From: Plectrocnemia conspersa
Taxonomy: Eukaryota; Arthropoda; Insecta; Trichoptera; Polycentropodidae
Reading direction: 5' to 3'
Assembly: GCA_009617715.1 (NCBI GenBank)
Contig: VTFK01000283.1
Coordinates: forward strand, 248,001-312,000
Length of the DNA stretch: 64,000 nucleotides
Below the pieces are notes generated by a model. That model did not search any database. It was not told the DNA's origin and saw only the letters and a program-made list of their open reading frames with translations. Shown here one piece after another: positions 11,405 to 24,890 of the stretch (the first letter of the stretch is position 1; each line of letters opens with the position of its first letter). The position numbers were made by a program, and so were the translations under genes.

Positions 11405-13044
11405 CTAAGATTTGGTTGTCTTGCTAGCATAGTAGGTTTCTTTGTGCGTTTTTCTAGTAGAAACTGGCGATGAATGCTTAGCAACGCTGTCTTCTTCTTG
11501 ATATCTCTTATCCTTACCATAAGGACTCTTCACTGGCTCAAATCCATATTGATATGTAGGCTTGAAGTCAGAATCTCCTTTAGCTCCACCAGATTCCTTC
11601 TGCTTGTAAGTTTTCTTCACAGTCGATTTTTTAGCAGACGTACTTTCATGCCTAGAATCACCTTGAGACTTTCTTGGGCCTTGAGATGAAGAACTTTTAT
11701 AATACTTCAACGAATGAGGCTTTTAGAAGACGGACGTTCTTCTCTCTCTCCTTTATACTGCTTAGAAGATTCATGGTGGCTGTGTTTAGTCTTCGATACT
11801 TCGCGATGCTTCTCCCTGGGTTCTTTCTTATGTTGCTTTTGCGAATAATGAGCTTCAGGATCACGTTCCGAATGATACTTATCATCATCATGATCGCGAT
11901 CGTCATCATGATCCGGTTCATAGCGAGATCTATATCTTTCATACCTTCCAGAATCATCATCGTAATATTGCTTGGGTCTATCATAATCATCGTCATCGTA
12001 TTCCTTTTCATAAGCCGGAAAATCCTTCGCTGCGTCTTTATATCCTTTATCGAATTCCTCTTCGTCATTAATTTCATGATGAGTGATTTCTCCTTTGATT
12101 TCTTCTCTATGCTCGTGTTTTCCGTCATCTTCATCAGATTCTTCTTCCTGTTGTTTTGGTTTTTCAACTTTTTTAGGAGATTGCTTCACTACTGTTATCG
12201 GCGCACTAGTCACTGCTCTCAAATATGGATTATAAAGATTTTGATTTGCTGGAATGTAATGTTGAAGTTGAGGCACTATTGGATTGTTGAATAATTGCGG
12301 TTGGTAGTAGTTTGGCGCATAAGTTTTGAGAGGCTGCGGATGGTGAATTTGAATCTTGAAGGGCGATGATTTGTATTGCTGTAAAAATGGATATTGTTGA
12401 TTAGTTGTGAGTGTTATAGGAGCAAGGGAGTATGGAGCTTTTAAAGATTGATATTTAGCAGGTGGTTGTCCGTATATGATTGGCGCTGCTGAGAATTGAT
12501 CTACGTAGTCCGATAATTTGACATCTGGTATACTTCTGGTGCTGGATGCGAAATGTAACTGCTTATCATTAGGATATAGATGCAATGGAGACGATGATTT
12601 CGGTTGAAGATTCAACGGATATTGATTGTTAGATTTGGGTGTGTTGAATTGATGATAATGAGTAGGAGCGTAGCTTGGAACATGATGTTGCGATGAGAAG
12701 CTCTGCTCGTTGGTCTTGGACTTATATGGGTCGAAATCGTAAGGGTAGTAGGTGCTGCTGATTTGAGATGGAACTGATCTGCCATCTTCGCTTGCTTTGT
12801 ATGTTAAATCCACTTGTGAAGTATCGATGTGTGGGTATCTTGAGATTATGGTTGGAGCTGAATTGAAACTTTCATCAGGCGAGTAGATTCCGCGTTTAGC
12901 TTTTTGGTTTTGGTTGACGGATACATCGCTGAATGTGCAGATGATCTGCACATTTAAGATTACTAGTATCTGTAAGAGAAAATGATAATTATTGTTATTG
13001 TATGCTAATATGCTTACGAGTCGATGGCTCACCTTTATAAACAT
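11405..13044 (-). CDS. Secreted, disordered His/Asp/Lys/Tyr-rich protein; one frameshift
   Basis: Exon 1 is 13044-13033 (M-F-I-K). Intron 13032-12970 (63 bp, GTGAGC...TTACAG) is a multiple of three with no stop, so it is easily misread as coding. Exon 2 starts at 12969 and completes a signal peptide (I-L-V-I-L-N-V-Q-I-I-C-T-F-S). The mature part is Pro/Gln/Tyr/Ser-rich, then has an acidic/basic stretch rich in Asp, Glu, His, Lys and Arg. The frame stops at 11709-11707, but the next frame continues 101 codons of the same kind (Y-Y-K-S-S-S-S-Q, ending T-T-K-S) to 11405. One extra base in the A4 run at 11721-11724 would join them, giving about 525 aa. Composition resembles insect secreted/cuticle-associated proteins such as DUF4779-type; that is a guess. 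The break may be real or an assembly error. Confidence 0.8.
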
Positions 13045-13067
13045 TTTGATGTTTACCAGATGATTGC

Positions 13068-13111
13068 TGACTTGACACTGGTTTCTAAACCGCCATCGCT
13101 CACGTTTTATA
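13068..13111 (-). promoter_or_regulatory. TATA-box core promoter of the secreted protein gene
   Basis: TATAAAA on - (+ coordinates 13105-13111) is followed 32 bases downstream by CCAGTG (A at 13079), the spacing expected for an insect TATA plus CAGT-type initiator. The predicted start is 35 bases before the ATG at 13044, giving a short 5' UTR. A second initiator-like TCAGC lies at 13066-13070. Confidence 0.6.
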
Positions 13112-13470
13112 GTCTATAACCGTTGTTTTTGGTTTGAAAACGGTTTTTCTATTTGGACCTCTTGGAATCGTCGTCATGGTCGAGTTCTGCTCAGTGGCCT
13201 CTCACTGACGCCTCTCGGGTTTATTGTCCGGCCTTTTCTGGACAATTTTTTGAGGCTTTGTTTTGGAATCTGCTCAACGTCCGATTCTTCTTACTCTCAC
13301 TACTTTTAGAAGAATGTGACAGGAAGGTGAAACGCGGTCTGACCGCATATCCGTCGCTCGGCTTAGAAAACGAAATCTATGGACCAATTTTCTTCGGTGT
13401 TTTAAATTTGCTTGCCTTTTTAAGTACTGAATCGATTATGCACGCCTATCGTATCCTTTTGTGGTAATAC
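13112..13470. promoter_or_regulatory. GC-richer upstream island
   Basis: About 350 bases of markedly higher G+C directly upstream of the TATA promoter, in an otherwise AT-rich spacer. A 104-codon ORF on + (13153-13467) has no recognisable domain or splice context and is probably chance. Promoter-proximal regulatory DNA is the simplest reading. Confidence 0.35.
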
Positions 13471-13929
13471 TTTAGAATGTTAGAAAATATAACTTAATAC
13501 TATAAAGTTGCGATCACTTTCTTTTGTCATAATTCACGTAATACATAAATACAAACAGGACATAATATGCACTTTATTTTGATACTGTGATTTTTTCTAC
13601 ATATGTATGTATATCATATTTTTGAAAATATTTTTGTTTACCTATTATTTTTAAATGTGTTTTATCAGCGAAATATTAAGTAAAATCATATCTGAATACA
13701 TTTTCACCGGTAGATATATATTTCTATTAATCAAAGTATAATTCATCTGATAGCTACTAGTGAAATTATATGCTGCAATTGAATAGGCGTGAAACGTGTA
13801 ATAAGGGCGACATATGTAGTAATCTTTAACTGACATTTGTAACCGCCAGTTGTTAAATCCTAAATTCCACCATAAAATTTCGTTTTAAAAAATAGTTCTA
13901 GGGGGACTTATCACACTTTAAAATACACA

Positions 13930-14610
13930 ATCATTGTAATAGTTACAAAACGTTTCTTTGTTAATTAAACTCCAACCTAATATAAGCAAATTAACCAAAC
14001 CCTACTTAACATAATAACAGTTTTAAAACAAAGTATAGTTTTTGAACTTTAATTAGGCTAAGTTTGAGTTTGACTGAGATTCATAGACATTTTAGAGTTA
14101 CATATAATTTCACTAGCAGTATCAGTTAAAATATATTTAAACTTGTAGAAATATAGTTATATATCATATGTTTTAAGATATGATTTTACCAAAACAGATT
14201 TTAAAATTAAATACATAGTAAAAATACAGATTCACTTTAACAGTTGCAAAATATCCATTAGATGTTTAAACCCAAACCTAACTTGAACGAATTAACTAAA
14301 CGAAATATAAAATAATGAAAGTTTTACCTTAATAACAGTTTTGAACTTTCTTTAAGTTAGGTTTAGGATTCAACATCAAATGGACGTTTCGCAACTGTTC
14401 AATTTTTTTTTTATAGACATATTAGAGCAGCATATAGTTATATTAGTGGCCATCAGCAAAATTATATTTTCGCTAGTATAAATATGATATATATTTACCG
14501 ATGAAAATGTATTTTGATATGATTTTATTGAAATTGCATTTATGCTAGTGAAAATATATCTGTACACATTCACTGTAACATATACATTAAAAGTCAAGTT
14601 ACAGCAAATT
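13930..14610. repeat. Tandem copies of a foldback (MITE-like) repeat
   Basis: An inverted repeat pairs 14239-14295 (AACAGTTGC...GATGTT...AAACCTAACTT) with 14340-14399 (AAGTTAGGTTT...AACATC...GCAACTGTT). A diverged direct copy starts about 310 bases earlier (from about 13935), and the 'TAGACATWTTAGAG' segment at 14090 recurs at 14415. Similar sequence in the 13660-13830 stretch suggests a third, more decayed piece. No TSD or transposase was identified. Confidence 0.55.
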
Positions 14611-15104
14611 TTTTATAGCATTGTATTTCAGATTTTAGGAAATTATTTTAGTGCTAGATACACTAAAAAACTATTTTAGCGCTAGATATAGTATTTTTCA
14701 TTTTAAATGATAAAAAGTGAACCAAACTAATATTTAATAATTTAAAATATAATATTAGAATTTTATTTAAAATGAGCTATTTAGATCTTAGAAAATATCT
14801 TTAAATATAGCAATAAATTAGAAAGTCTCTCTATAGCTTTATCCATTGACATATTTTTAGCGACCAAAGGATAAAATAGACATAAAATGTATCTAGAATG
14901 AAAAATAACAGCTATATGTTTTTATTTTTAATATAATAGCAACATTGTTAACATAGTTTTGAAATATTATTTTAAAAACTTTCTTTATGACTTCTGTTTT
15001 TATTTAAATTCATACATTTATGATATAGGAGGAATGGATAAATGGCAATAATATTTTATTAATGAACGTTTTTGATGTTGTTATTTTTTATTTCAAATTA
15101 TAAA

Positions 15105-15290
15105 CCGAATAATGTTAAAATTATTTTTTAAATTGTTAAAATTAATTTTAACATTATAAATATAATTTTAACATTATATTTATAATGTTAAAATTATTTT
15201 AACATTATAAATTGTTAAAATTATATTTATAAACCGAATAATGTTAAAATTATTTTATAAACCGAATAATGTTAAAATTATGTTAGTTTA
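15105..15290. repeat. Short tandem/inverted AT repeat, AATGTTAAAATTAT unit
   Basis: The unit AACCGAATAATGTTAAAATTATTTT occurs in direct copies near 15104, 15232 and 15262. Inverted TTTTAACATT copies lie between 15140 and 15210, making a palindromic array. Confidence 0.7.
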
Positions 15291-15724
15291 ATTGGAGTAA
15301 TTTATTTTACTATTTTCAAACTTTTTTTAGCACCACTGTGAAAGGTGCTAGTACCTTTTTTGTTAACATTTTCAACAAAATTTCAAAACCTTATTAATTG
15401 ATATATTGAATAAATAAATTAAATACAAAATAAGCCATTTTTTTTATAGCATTACAAATTATGAGATAATATAATTTAAGAAGTACTTTGTTCTTAAGCT
15501 TCTAACCTGTTAAAAATATGGTTCTTAAATTCAAAAGAGGATAGTTTATTTTTACCTTTATTATCAGTAGTTTGAACTTTATTTTTTATCTAAAACTGAA
15601 CATTGTCACATTTTAGGTTTATTGAAAATATTTGTATTTATATAGTATTATTTTAAATAATTGATTAATTTGATTCATTAGGTTATTACAAAGGTTTTTC
15701 AGTATTTTTTGTCATCTGTCTTCA

Positions 15725-15836
15725 TGCAGTAGCACTTAATCGATCGTCAGCACGTCGCTGTTCAGTTTTTTCAGCGGTTTCATTAGCATGTTTTTCAGTA
15801 GTACGTAATTGGTCGACAGCACGTCACTGTTCAGTT
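15725..15836 (-). mobile_element. Probable Helitron-type coding scrap
   Basis: On the minus strand the sequence reads T-E-K-H-A-N-E-T-A-E-K-T-E-Q-R-R-A-D-D-R-L then a stop, preceded by T-E-Q-stop-R-A. This resembles the ETPEQRxARL repeats found in arthropod Helitron/PIF1-associated ORFs. A GACAGACAAACATAGATACA tail follows on + at about 15911. It is short and interrupted, so the assignment is tentative. Confidence 0.35.
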
Positions 15837-15939
15837 CAACTTTCAATTATAATATGAAAAGTTAATAAGCAGTTATGTCGTTACTGTTCGAGAGGAGTTT
15901 AGACAGACAAACATAGATACACATACATTTTATATTTAT

Positions 15940-18900
15940 AGTATAGATATGAGTATTTAGTTCAAAATAATTTAGAAAGATAAATTACAATATCATTGCA
16001 ATTATGTTTATTTCATATTGACATTAAAGTGCTTGGAGCTATATTAATACTGTTTTTTGCTAAACACTACAAAAAAAAAAAAAATAGATGTAGCAGCAAT
16101 AAAGAGGTGTAGTATCCTCAAACAAAAAAAAATTTTCATAATGGAAAATATTAAAAAATGTTTTTTTTTTATTGATTATCAATAAAGGACTTTCAGATAA
16201 ATTGTTATTTTCTCCTGATTTTTACAGCAGTTAAAATATATGATTTATATTCTAATCCTACCAAAGTAAAATTATATTATACAAAGCATTTTGATAAAAC
16301 AATTTAATTATTACTCTTAAATGGTTAATATTTTTGTTATATAATTACGAAGTTTTATGTTAATTATTTTTAGTCACAAAAGTTTAAAATGTATTATTAT
16401 TATGAATTATGGTTTTGTTAAAGTATTGCATCAATTTCTCTTCAGATCGTATCGAATATCAGGAAGAATACTTGTGGTTTAGATAATACGGTTGCAAGAA
16501 AGTGGCGGGATTTTCTCAGGGTTGTCTCGGTCGATTAGGCGTAGCTCCGCTTGGTACAAGTTAGGTTGTACTCTTGTTTATTTCAAATCGAAAGAAAAGT
16601 AATAGTTATGAATAGAGTAAATTCTTTTGAATCAATAATTTAGTTTGACAGTATTTTAGTTTACACTTCACCGGTGCAGTCCTTGATAATTTTGATAAAA
16701 CTCTTTTTTTAGTCGATCCTAGAGACACAAATTAATTATTTTATAAGACTTTCACTCATAATTTCATCTCATCTATCTATGAGAGATTACAATAAATTAC
16801 AATAAGACTAAAAATATTACGTACAAGTATTCTTTATTAATAATAATATAATTTATATGACGTTATAATTCTCGCTAAACTCTAGATTTGTCAAATTTTT
16901 TTAACTGGTCTTTGTGTAATCAAATATAATATGTTACTGCCTTTAGATGTTCAAATCTGAAGGCTAGAATAAAATATTTGATTAGATACGTTTTATATGA
17001 TTTTGCTATATGAGAAATATTTAATTTAACAATAATAAATGTTGTATGAATGTATTATATGAAAATTTCTTTGGAAGTTTGATTATGTTTGTAATGTATT
17101 TTAATTATATCTTACCAAAACATTATCTAGCAACACGAACACATCCTCTCATTTAATATGCAAATGATCATGAACAGGACAAGCTCTTACTAAGATATAA
17201 AAAATAGTTTCTCTTCAGCATTATTTTTCGCCGTGGCATCCCGGTTCGGTGGCAGAAGAGGGTCTGCATTAAAAATGACCACTTCTGGTCCATGGCTATT
17301 AGTGCAGCATCCACTTCACCTCCAAGCTTCAGCTTCGTGATTTTGCTCCGAGCGAGTGAGAGAGAGTCATCTAAAAAAATAAGATAGTGGAGCGGAAAAA
17401 ATACAATATACATTTTACACTATTATACTTTGCAAAAACTTTCTGAAATTGCAATTTATCTGAAAAATTGTATCTAAAAAATCTCACTTTCAAACACGTT
17501 AATTACGAGAAAGCGCATTGTATGCACTTGTCATTTTTTCTATCGCTTGACAAAATTTTCGCTGATGTTACGTAAAAACGAGAATCGCACAAAAAATATC
17601 AGCGTAACAAATTTACGTACATGATATTTATTTTCGCGCTATAAATTTTTATGTGGTGAAATATACAGCGTGGTTCAAATAATACTAAATAAAACATATT
17701 ATTACGATTTTAATAATAATTTTGATCTCCTATTCAGAGGCTTATTATCTCGAGCTCGTGACAATCTACCTATGACCCAGGATACATCATTGTCTTACGC
17801 CGGCACTGACTTCGTTTTATATTTATTTAGAGAACAATGGCACTCATCTCCCCCTGCGCGTCTAGTAATAGTATTTTTTATGAGCAAACACGTCTTACAC
17901 GTAGACACGCTCTCCGCAGCCTCTCAGAAGCTTTGAAGATTTTCACTAATGAGCGTGCAGCCGACAACGTATGTATGTACCCTGTGCTGCAAACACACGT
18001 ATTACACTTTAAACACACGTGTGGTGCGAAAATTCTCACGCGGTAAGAGTATTTTTACAAATTCACACAAATAAGACCTTACTAGCAAATGCTCAGTGTA
18101 ATGAAGCTTGTTTATGCTTAAGTGTTTTGTAACTAACTCTCTAATACACTTAACTATATTATAATGGGTGGAGAATAAACTACTGTACTCGTACGTATAA
18201 ACGTTGACGTTTAGAAATAAAGTGTATTTTAAATTTTCAATCATGATCGAAACGATCTGTGTATTTTAGTTTCAGAAGCAAAAAACAATAGGAGTAACAA
18301 ATAATCATCTCATTCTCATGTGTTTTTTTTTTTATAAAAAAAACCCCTTGATATATCACCGTTGATATTGACTTAAATGAGACATTATACGTATGTATTT
18401 ACATGTAATTTATTCTCTATGATCTTAAGTAGCTTATATTGATTTTGAATGAATCATCATGAAATTTGTCATTGAGGTCAAAATTACATAGTATTATTTT
18501 AATACATAAATATATTTAATAAAAGCAATGTTTATTTTTTTAACAATTAGTACGAAGGTGAAAAAAACACGACTGGTACCCAGATCTGCTACAAAGTCAG
18601 TTGCAAGGGTCTTCTATAATATATTCATAAAATGAAGGCATTTACAATATATATATTTTTGATCCTATTATGGTCATCTTCTTTTTTGATCTTACAGAAT
18701 AATATGATTTTTTTTAAATAACATTTTTTATCATTAAATAACAGTTGATAGCTTTATATTTTTGGAATATACGACATAAAAAAAATTTGGGCAAAAAAAT
18801 CGTACCAAAACCATCTTAATATATTTGCAATTATTTATTACAGGATTACATAAATTAACATTTTAATAAAAATGTTATATAAATTGTAATTAAAATTATT

Positions 18901-20400
18901 TATATATAAAAAAAAACATAAAAATAGAGAACAAATATATCATCACGTATTTAAGACATGCGCCTCACAACACATAGCAGTGAAGTAAGCAATGTGTATA
19001 GCGTCACCTCTATTAACAGCATTGTATTTGATTTAGACAACAAATCAATAATATTTTTTGTTGAAAAAGTTTTATTGTGGCCTTCTTTAAAACCTGTTAG
19101 CAGCAATCATTTATCGATTAATGCAGATTCTATAATAAATTTAAATTTATTTAAAGCATACCCAGAACATTAACGTTGATTTTTTTTTAATTTTTATATT
19201 GTTTTAAAAATGATCTACATTTTCAAATCTTATCATGGTTTAAAAAACATATTTTATACCCATTGTTGAAAGTGTTGAAAGTTGAGCATCCTGTAAAAAT
19301 GTCTATAAATATTTAACAACGTAAACGGGTGATAGTCAACGTTGATTGGAAAGTAAATATAGAAAATACAAATAAAATTGCAAGAAAGATTCTGTAACAA
19401 ACAAAGAAGTCATAGTTTTAGCAAAAAATAGTATATAGTCGTCTAATGTAGGTATATTTAGTGCATATGGAAAATCACAAGAAATAACTTTTTAACTATA
19501 TGTTTTTAGTATGTGTAAGTATGTTATTCTAAATAAGGTATTGCATAAAGAATTTTAATAAATATTAATTCTATAAAATAATATATTTATTAATATATTG
19601 AGCAAATATTATAAAAAAAGTGTTTTGATTCTTATATTCTTCTACAATTTTGTCAATTGTATCAAATCAAGTCCTAGCATTTTGTCTAATTAATTTAACT
19701 AAATACTTTTGCCAATAACTACGGCAAATATTGTAATTAATATTACAACCTCAGACTTAATTTATATTGTATTTGATAATCATGTTAATTCGTCCTAAAT
19801 CATGTTTTTTTTTAAATTCATTTTTATGATAAAGTAAACGTTTTACTTTAATGGTTCATTAATAAACATTATAAAGAAACAATCTAAATGAAAATTGTAC
19901 TAATATAAAACGATAATCTGAAAACCTTTTAAGTTAAATTTTAATTTTTCATATTTTATACACCCTTTTTTTTTGAGACGGCTTTTCTTATTACCAATGG
20001 AAAATATAATTTATTTTAAATACATAATTCAATTAAAAAGTATTCATGTTATCATAAATATTTATAAACTGTGTAGTAATGTAAAAGAACAAATTTTAAA
20101 ATGAGCTTAATCGGTTATGACGTACAAAAATAATATGATAGTATAATATCAAAAACATACTTTATATTCTTAGATATAAATGTCATAACAATTTATATAT
20201 TTATAAACATAAATTAATAACTTATTAATTAATAAATAGTTTCTATAAATTCAATATCATTATAAAAAATATTTATTTAAAATGTAATAAAAAAATAATT
20301 GGTAAGATTTTTTTTATTCAGTCCTATACCAATAATATTTATTATATCACTTCATAAAAAAGCAATTGTGGGGCTTCAAATATCAATATAAATAATTAAG
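15940..20400. other. Long AT-rich spacer
   Basis: No gene recognised. GC-richer islands lie at about 16440-16570, 17200-17360 and 17740-18050. The last holds the 10-base palindrome CACACGTGTG (18014-18023) with a CACGTG E-box core. Short ORFs here overlap on both strands and have no domain signature. Confidence 0.45.
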
Positions 20401-20426
20401 AGATATTTTAAGGCCATTTCGAACAA

Positions 20427-20935
20427 ATGAAAAGAAAGACTAAAGGCCTAACAATGGAAGAGAGAGTTAGGGTTAAACAAATGCGGTAATTATTATTAAT
20501 ATTTCACGGATCATCTATTAGCACATTTGTTTTGAGACATTAATTACTCGTTTCTACCAATAATTAAAAAATCAAAATTTTGTGAGAAAATGATGCGCAA
20601 TAGACAATGTGTTTAGCGCGCGGTAGAGATGGAATATTGCTTATCTATGCCTATGTTAATAATCGCTGAAGTAGTTATCTAGAAGTTTTTTTTAAGGCAT
20701 AAACATATATTGTATAAATTTTTAAGAAGCGATGCAATTGGCTTATGAACATTCTCATCTGATTTTTTCCAGAGCTATCTCGAATCAGCATTATAAAATA
20801 CGTGACAATTTATCACAGAAGGACAGAGGCATATGGAAAAAGACGTCCAGCATCAGCACGACAGATCACAGTTGACAATGATTCAACTCGATACTCCATC
20901 TCCGATTATCAAGACCATTTATTTGACTCCATCAA
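20427..20935 (+). mobile_element. Possible Tc1/mariner-like transposase remnant
   Basis: 20427-20486 reads M-K-R-K-T-K-G-L-T-M-E-E-R-V-R-V-K-Q-M-R. About 300 bases on, an open stretch includes Y-H-R-R-T-E-A-Y-G-K-R-R-P-A-S-A-R-Q. The helix-turn-helix-like start and the basic GKRRP linker recall Tc1/mariner DNA-binding regions, but no DDE motif or inverted repeats were found and the middle is non-coding. This is a weak call. Confidence 0.25.
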
Positions 20936-20959
20936 CTGATATCAGCAGCTACATTTTTA

Positions 20960-23900
20960 TATATATATGTGGTATTTATTATACGGTTTTTTAATATATT
21001 TTGGCTACAAAGTCACACCCATTTTTGGTTGACCACGACGAAAGACGACGACCAGCGGTGTCTATGCTAAACTTTGACTGCACACAGTACTTCAATATAC
21101 TGTCAAAATAGTATTAATAAAAATTGTATGCTCCTAATAATAATGTGATTAAAATATTATTTAAGTACTACGCAGGTTTGTAAAACATTATAAAAGTGTC
21201 AATATTATCATATAAGTTATTGCTTTACTGTATCTATCCAAATTTATTTTTCATTTAATAAATTCATTTGCTCTTCTTTTATCTTAACCATTGCGTTACA
21301 GCAGTTGACGTAGGCAAACATCGTAATACATAATGGAATCGTTCGTGCTGTAGCTTTTTCTGATTACACGGCATAATCATGTGCGCACAGTTGCGGTTTT
21401 TGCGCGCGAGCAATAAATAAAAACGCGATAATAAATCTTTATACACGGAAGGGGTTTATCGTGCAAATCGAAGCACGACGAATCGTGACCATGCCCAAGG
21501 GGCGATATATTAATAAAAACACGTGCTCTTTCATATTATTTCCCTATGAATGATTTACCCCCACTTCTGGTATTATAATTATTTTATATTTTTTATATTA
21601 GAGCTGTTGTTGTAGACACATTTTGGTTATTTAAGAATGGTCTTATGAACAAACAGAATATGATAAAATAGCGTTAAAACATATTGCGTCAAAAACAAGC
21701 GCATTTGGTAGATTCTCAAAATGTATGCTTAATATATTATTATTGTAGTTTTAATAAAATAAAAAAAACAAATCAGTTCTTATAAAATAGTTTCAGATTT
21801 TTAACTCATATATGCTTAATTTCAATATGGTTAAAGTAATAACTATAGCTAGTATCAAGAATTTTATTTTTTTAAATCGAATAATAATATTTCTGGTTGT
21901 ACGAAATGCGACGGCGGCCTTCAATAATTTTTCATTCGATTCTCCTTGAGGGTGACGTGTATATTAAAGATGTTCGTTATAAAAAGGTGATATTTAAATA
22001 AAATTACGATTATTTTGAAAGCGTGATTTTTTACTTTTTACACATTTAAAATTCTGCAAATATAGCGGACCGCAATTTGTGCAGAAACAGACCTATGGAT
22101 TCCGCGAAACACTGATTATAAACCTCGTCATTTGATTATTAAGTGCCGATTTAAATGTTCATTTTAAATAACCGTCTTAATTTACTTTTTTACCATTACA
22201 TAAATCGATGACTTCAAACCGGAACTGCCTCAACCGTTTCCGTTAATTTACCTCATTTTTATTATTTTTATTAAAGAATGAAGCTGTCGTTGCTGTTCTT
22301 CTTATTTTAATATAACAGCAAAATTGACGCTTTCTAACGATTATTTAATTCAATACGATCGATAGTTCTCCGGTTGTGTAACTATATGGATGTTCGGTAG
22401 CAAAGTGTTCGCATAAAAATTTGGGAAGTGAAACACAGTGTGCGATGGAGAAGTGGCGATGACAAAGCGAGTGGCCCGGATGCTGCAGAAACAAAACTGC
22501 TGGCTACAACCAACGATGCCCAAAGATAAGTGCTTTCAAGGGCCAATTGCGAAACGGCCCTAATATTCACAACAGGTGACTTCAAAGTCGCCGACTTTGG
22601 GAACAAAAGGACTCTGCTAAGGAGCGCTCTCGCCCGAGTGCCCACGCGTGAGGACTTACTCGATCTTATATCGTTGTATTATGAAGGATTCATTTTTATT
22701 TATTTATAGTACATGTAAAGACACTTTATAATGTAGTGAAAAAAAATCGTAAAAATATGTAATCCATAAATAAATAAAGTAAAAAATATATTGCATATAA
22801 AAAAATATCTACCAATCGACATAATCCAGAAAGGATCCAATAGCTTTGTTATCAAAGAGCTATTTATAATAAAACTCATTATCTGTGCGAATAGGGGTAT
22901 GACTGGACCCCAGAGTTTTATTCGCAAGGAGCATTTTATTTTTATTGCATTTGAAAATCACTCTATTTCTAACGAAAAATATTCGTATACCTTCCTTTAA
23001 AGATTTTATTAGCTTATAATTATAATGTTAGTATTTATATCGCGTGAAGTTAAATACGCATATATAAAGTAAATATTTTCCACAATAGAGCAATATCAAC
23101 AACAATCCCTTAACAAAACACAGATTTACTATCGTACACGAGTGGCAGTGTAAACTATTCTTATGGCGTTATTATTAGAGAAGACGCGTACGTGTATATA
23201 AAGAAGACAAACGACCTAAGTAAATATTTGACGGACGCGGGCGTATCTCTGTTTGCACATCAAGGTCAGCACGTTTTGACCGGTATCTCGCGAGACGAAG
23301 AAGAGGTCCTTCAGAGGTCTGGCGCTCTTATTCTCGCCCCGGCGCCAACGCAAACAGGCTGCCTCATGTATTATTCTGTCTTGGCGTCGCTTTGAAGAAC
23401 GAGGCAATTTTTCCACGGAAAAGCTGATAGCGTTACACACAGAGACTATCCCACACGCACGCAAGAGAGTTTGAAACACATATCCTTTTCTTAGGAAAGG
23501 AAGGGCATCAAGGAGTACACAAAGAGGTATTTGTATGTGTTCACCCCGGTCTGTTTATCCTTGATCCTTATTTGAATTTTCCGTGAAATGTTTGCTTTAA
23601 ATACGTATGTGTGTAATTCCTGACGGTGAGATTAAGAATGTGAGTTAAATATTTGCAGGTAGTGGTAATATTGACGTAGGAGTGAAAGAAAAGCAGAGGC
23701 AGGTTTCATCCGAATTAAGGCAATTCTATACTTATTTTATATAAGATAAGCGATGTCATTAAAATGTATGTAATAAACTACAATACAAAAATAATTTGGG
23801 TTTTAAGCCATTTTCATTCACATAAAATTTGCTTTCTGTGAAGTAAAGTATCAATACCACTTTAAATACATTAAATAATCTAAAGCAAGGGTTGAGTAAC

Positions 23901-24890
23901 TCTTTAGTCAAAGTCTTAGCCTTTGAGGACCGCAGACTATTGAGCAAAGAACGACTCAATTGCAAGAACTGTTAACAAGCTGATAATATGGTCGATTTTA
24001 TTATTAAAATTCAACAACTTACATGAATTATATTTAAAATTTTCTAAAAACTAGCAATTAACTCTTATGAAACATGGTGTCTATCATGGGTTTTTAATAT
24101 TTTAGTTAAGTTATTTCTCGAACATGTGTAAATCATCCTGAAAATTAAATTAAACAACTAAAAAATACTTCTTAAAAAAAAATATTGTTTCAGCAATTTA
24201 AGAATAAAATTATTTAGTAAAAATAAATGTATACTGATTTAAATAAAAATAAAATCTAAAATAAAACGTAATTTAATTAATTTAAATGAAAGCTAAATTG
24301 ACTTTTTAATATCTAAAGATATGTTTGTACTTGATGATTCTATTATTATAAGAAATCGATGTCACCATCAAGCGGAACAGACGTTACAAAATATTATTTC
24401 AACACATCCTCAGTAAAACAGGCAATGTAAGACACCATCGAGTCTATCGAACTTTAGTTGCATTATCCAGTTACTATAACATAGAAGTGTGATTTAGTAG
24501 GAGATATGTGCATTTAAATAAATACTTTGTTTCATAAAATTAATTACTTGTGCATTTAGGTAAGGTGAACCTGTAGATTTTTCTTCGGAAGATGATTCGT
24601 ATCAGAGAGTTATTCATAAAGTGTTCATTGTCCAGCAGTAATGCACAAACAATCGGTTTATGGAACAATATTGCGCATTTAAATTATCATGTCATAATAT
24701 TATTTATTGGCTTTGCTTAAAATAAATTGATTTAAAAAAAATATATTAATTACATTATCATATTTAAGAATATGTCTTGTATTGTATCACAATCAGATTA
24801 TATCTTGGACCTCAATTATATACATTAATAATAAATATTTAAATATGATTAATTCGCGAATCTCATTATTGTTGCAAGATCAAAACAGAA
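20960..24890. other. Spacer with scattered GC-richer islands
   Basis: Islands at about 21000-21070, 21300-21500, 22380-22670 and 23180-23500. ORFs through the last two run in overlapping frames on both strands and match nothing I know. No splice-supported gene seen. Confidence 0.4.

Noticed and set aside
11674..12294. 206-codon + strand ORF rich in Ile, Phe, Met and Arg
   Set aside because: It is the antisense of the Asp/His/Lys/Tyr-rich secreted protein; its odd composition follows from that, and the minus frame has splice sites, signal peptide, promoter and poly(A) signal.
12970..13032. N-terminal extension of the secreted protein by 21 residues
   Set aside because: This stretch is a 63 bp GT-AG intron with no in-frame stop; removing it gives a proper signal peptide directly after M-F-I-K.
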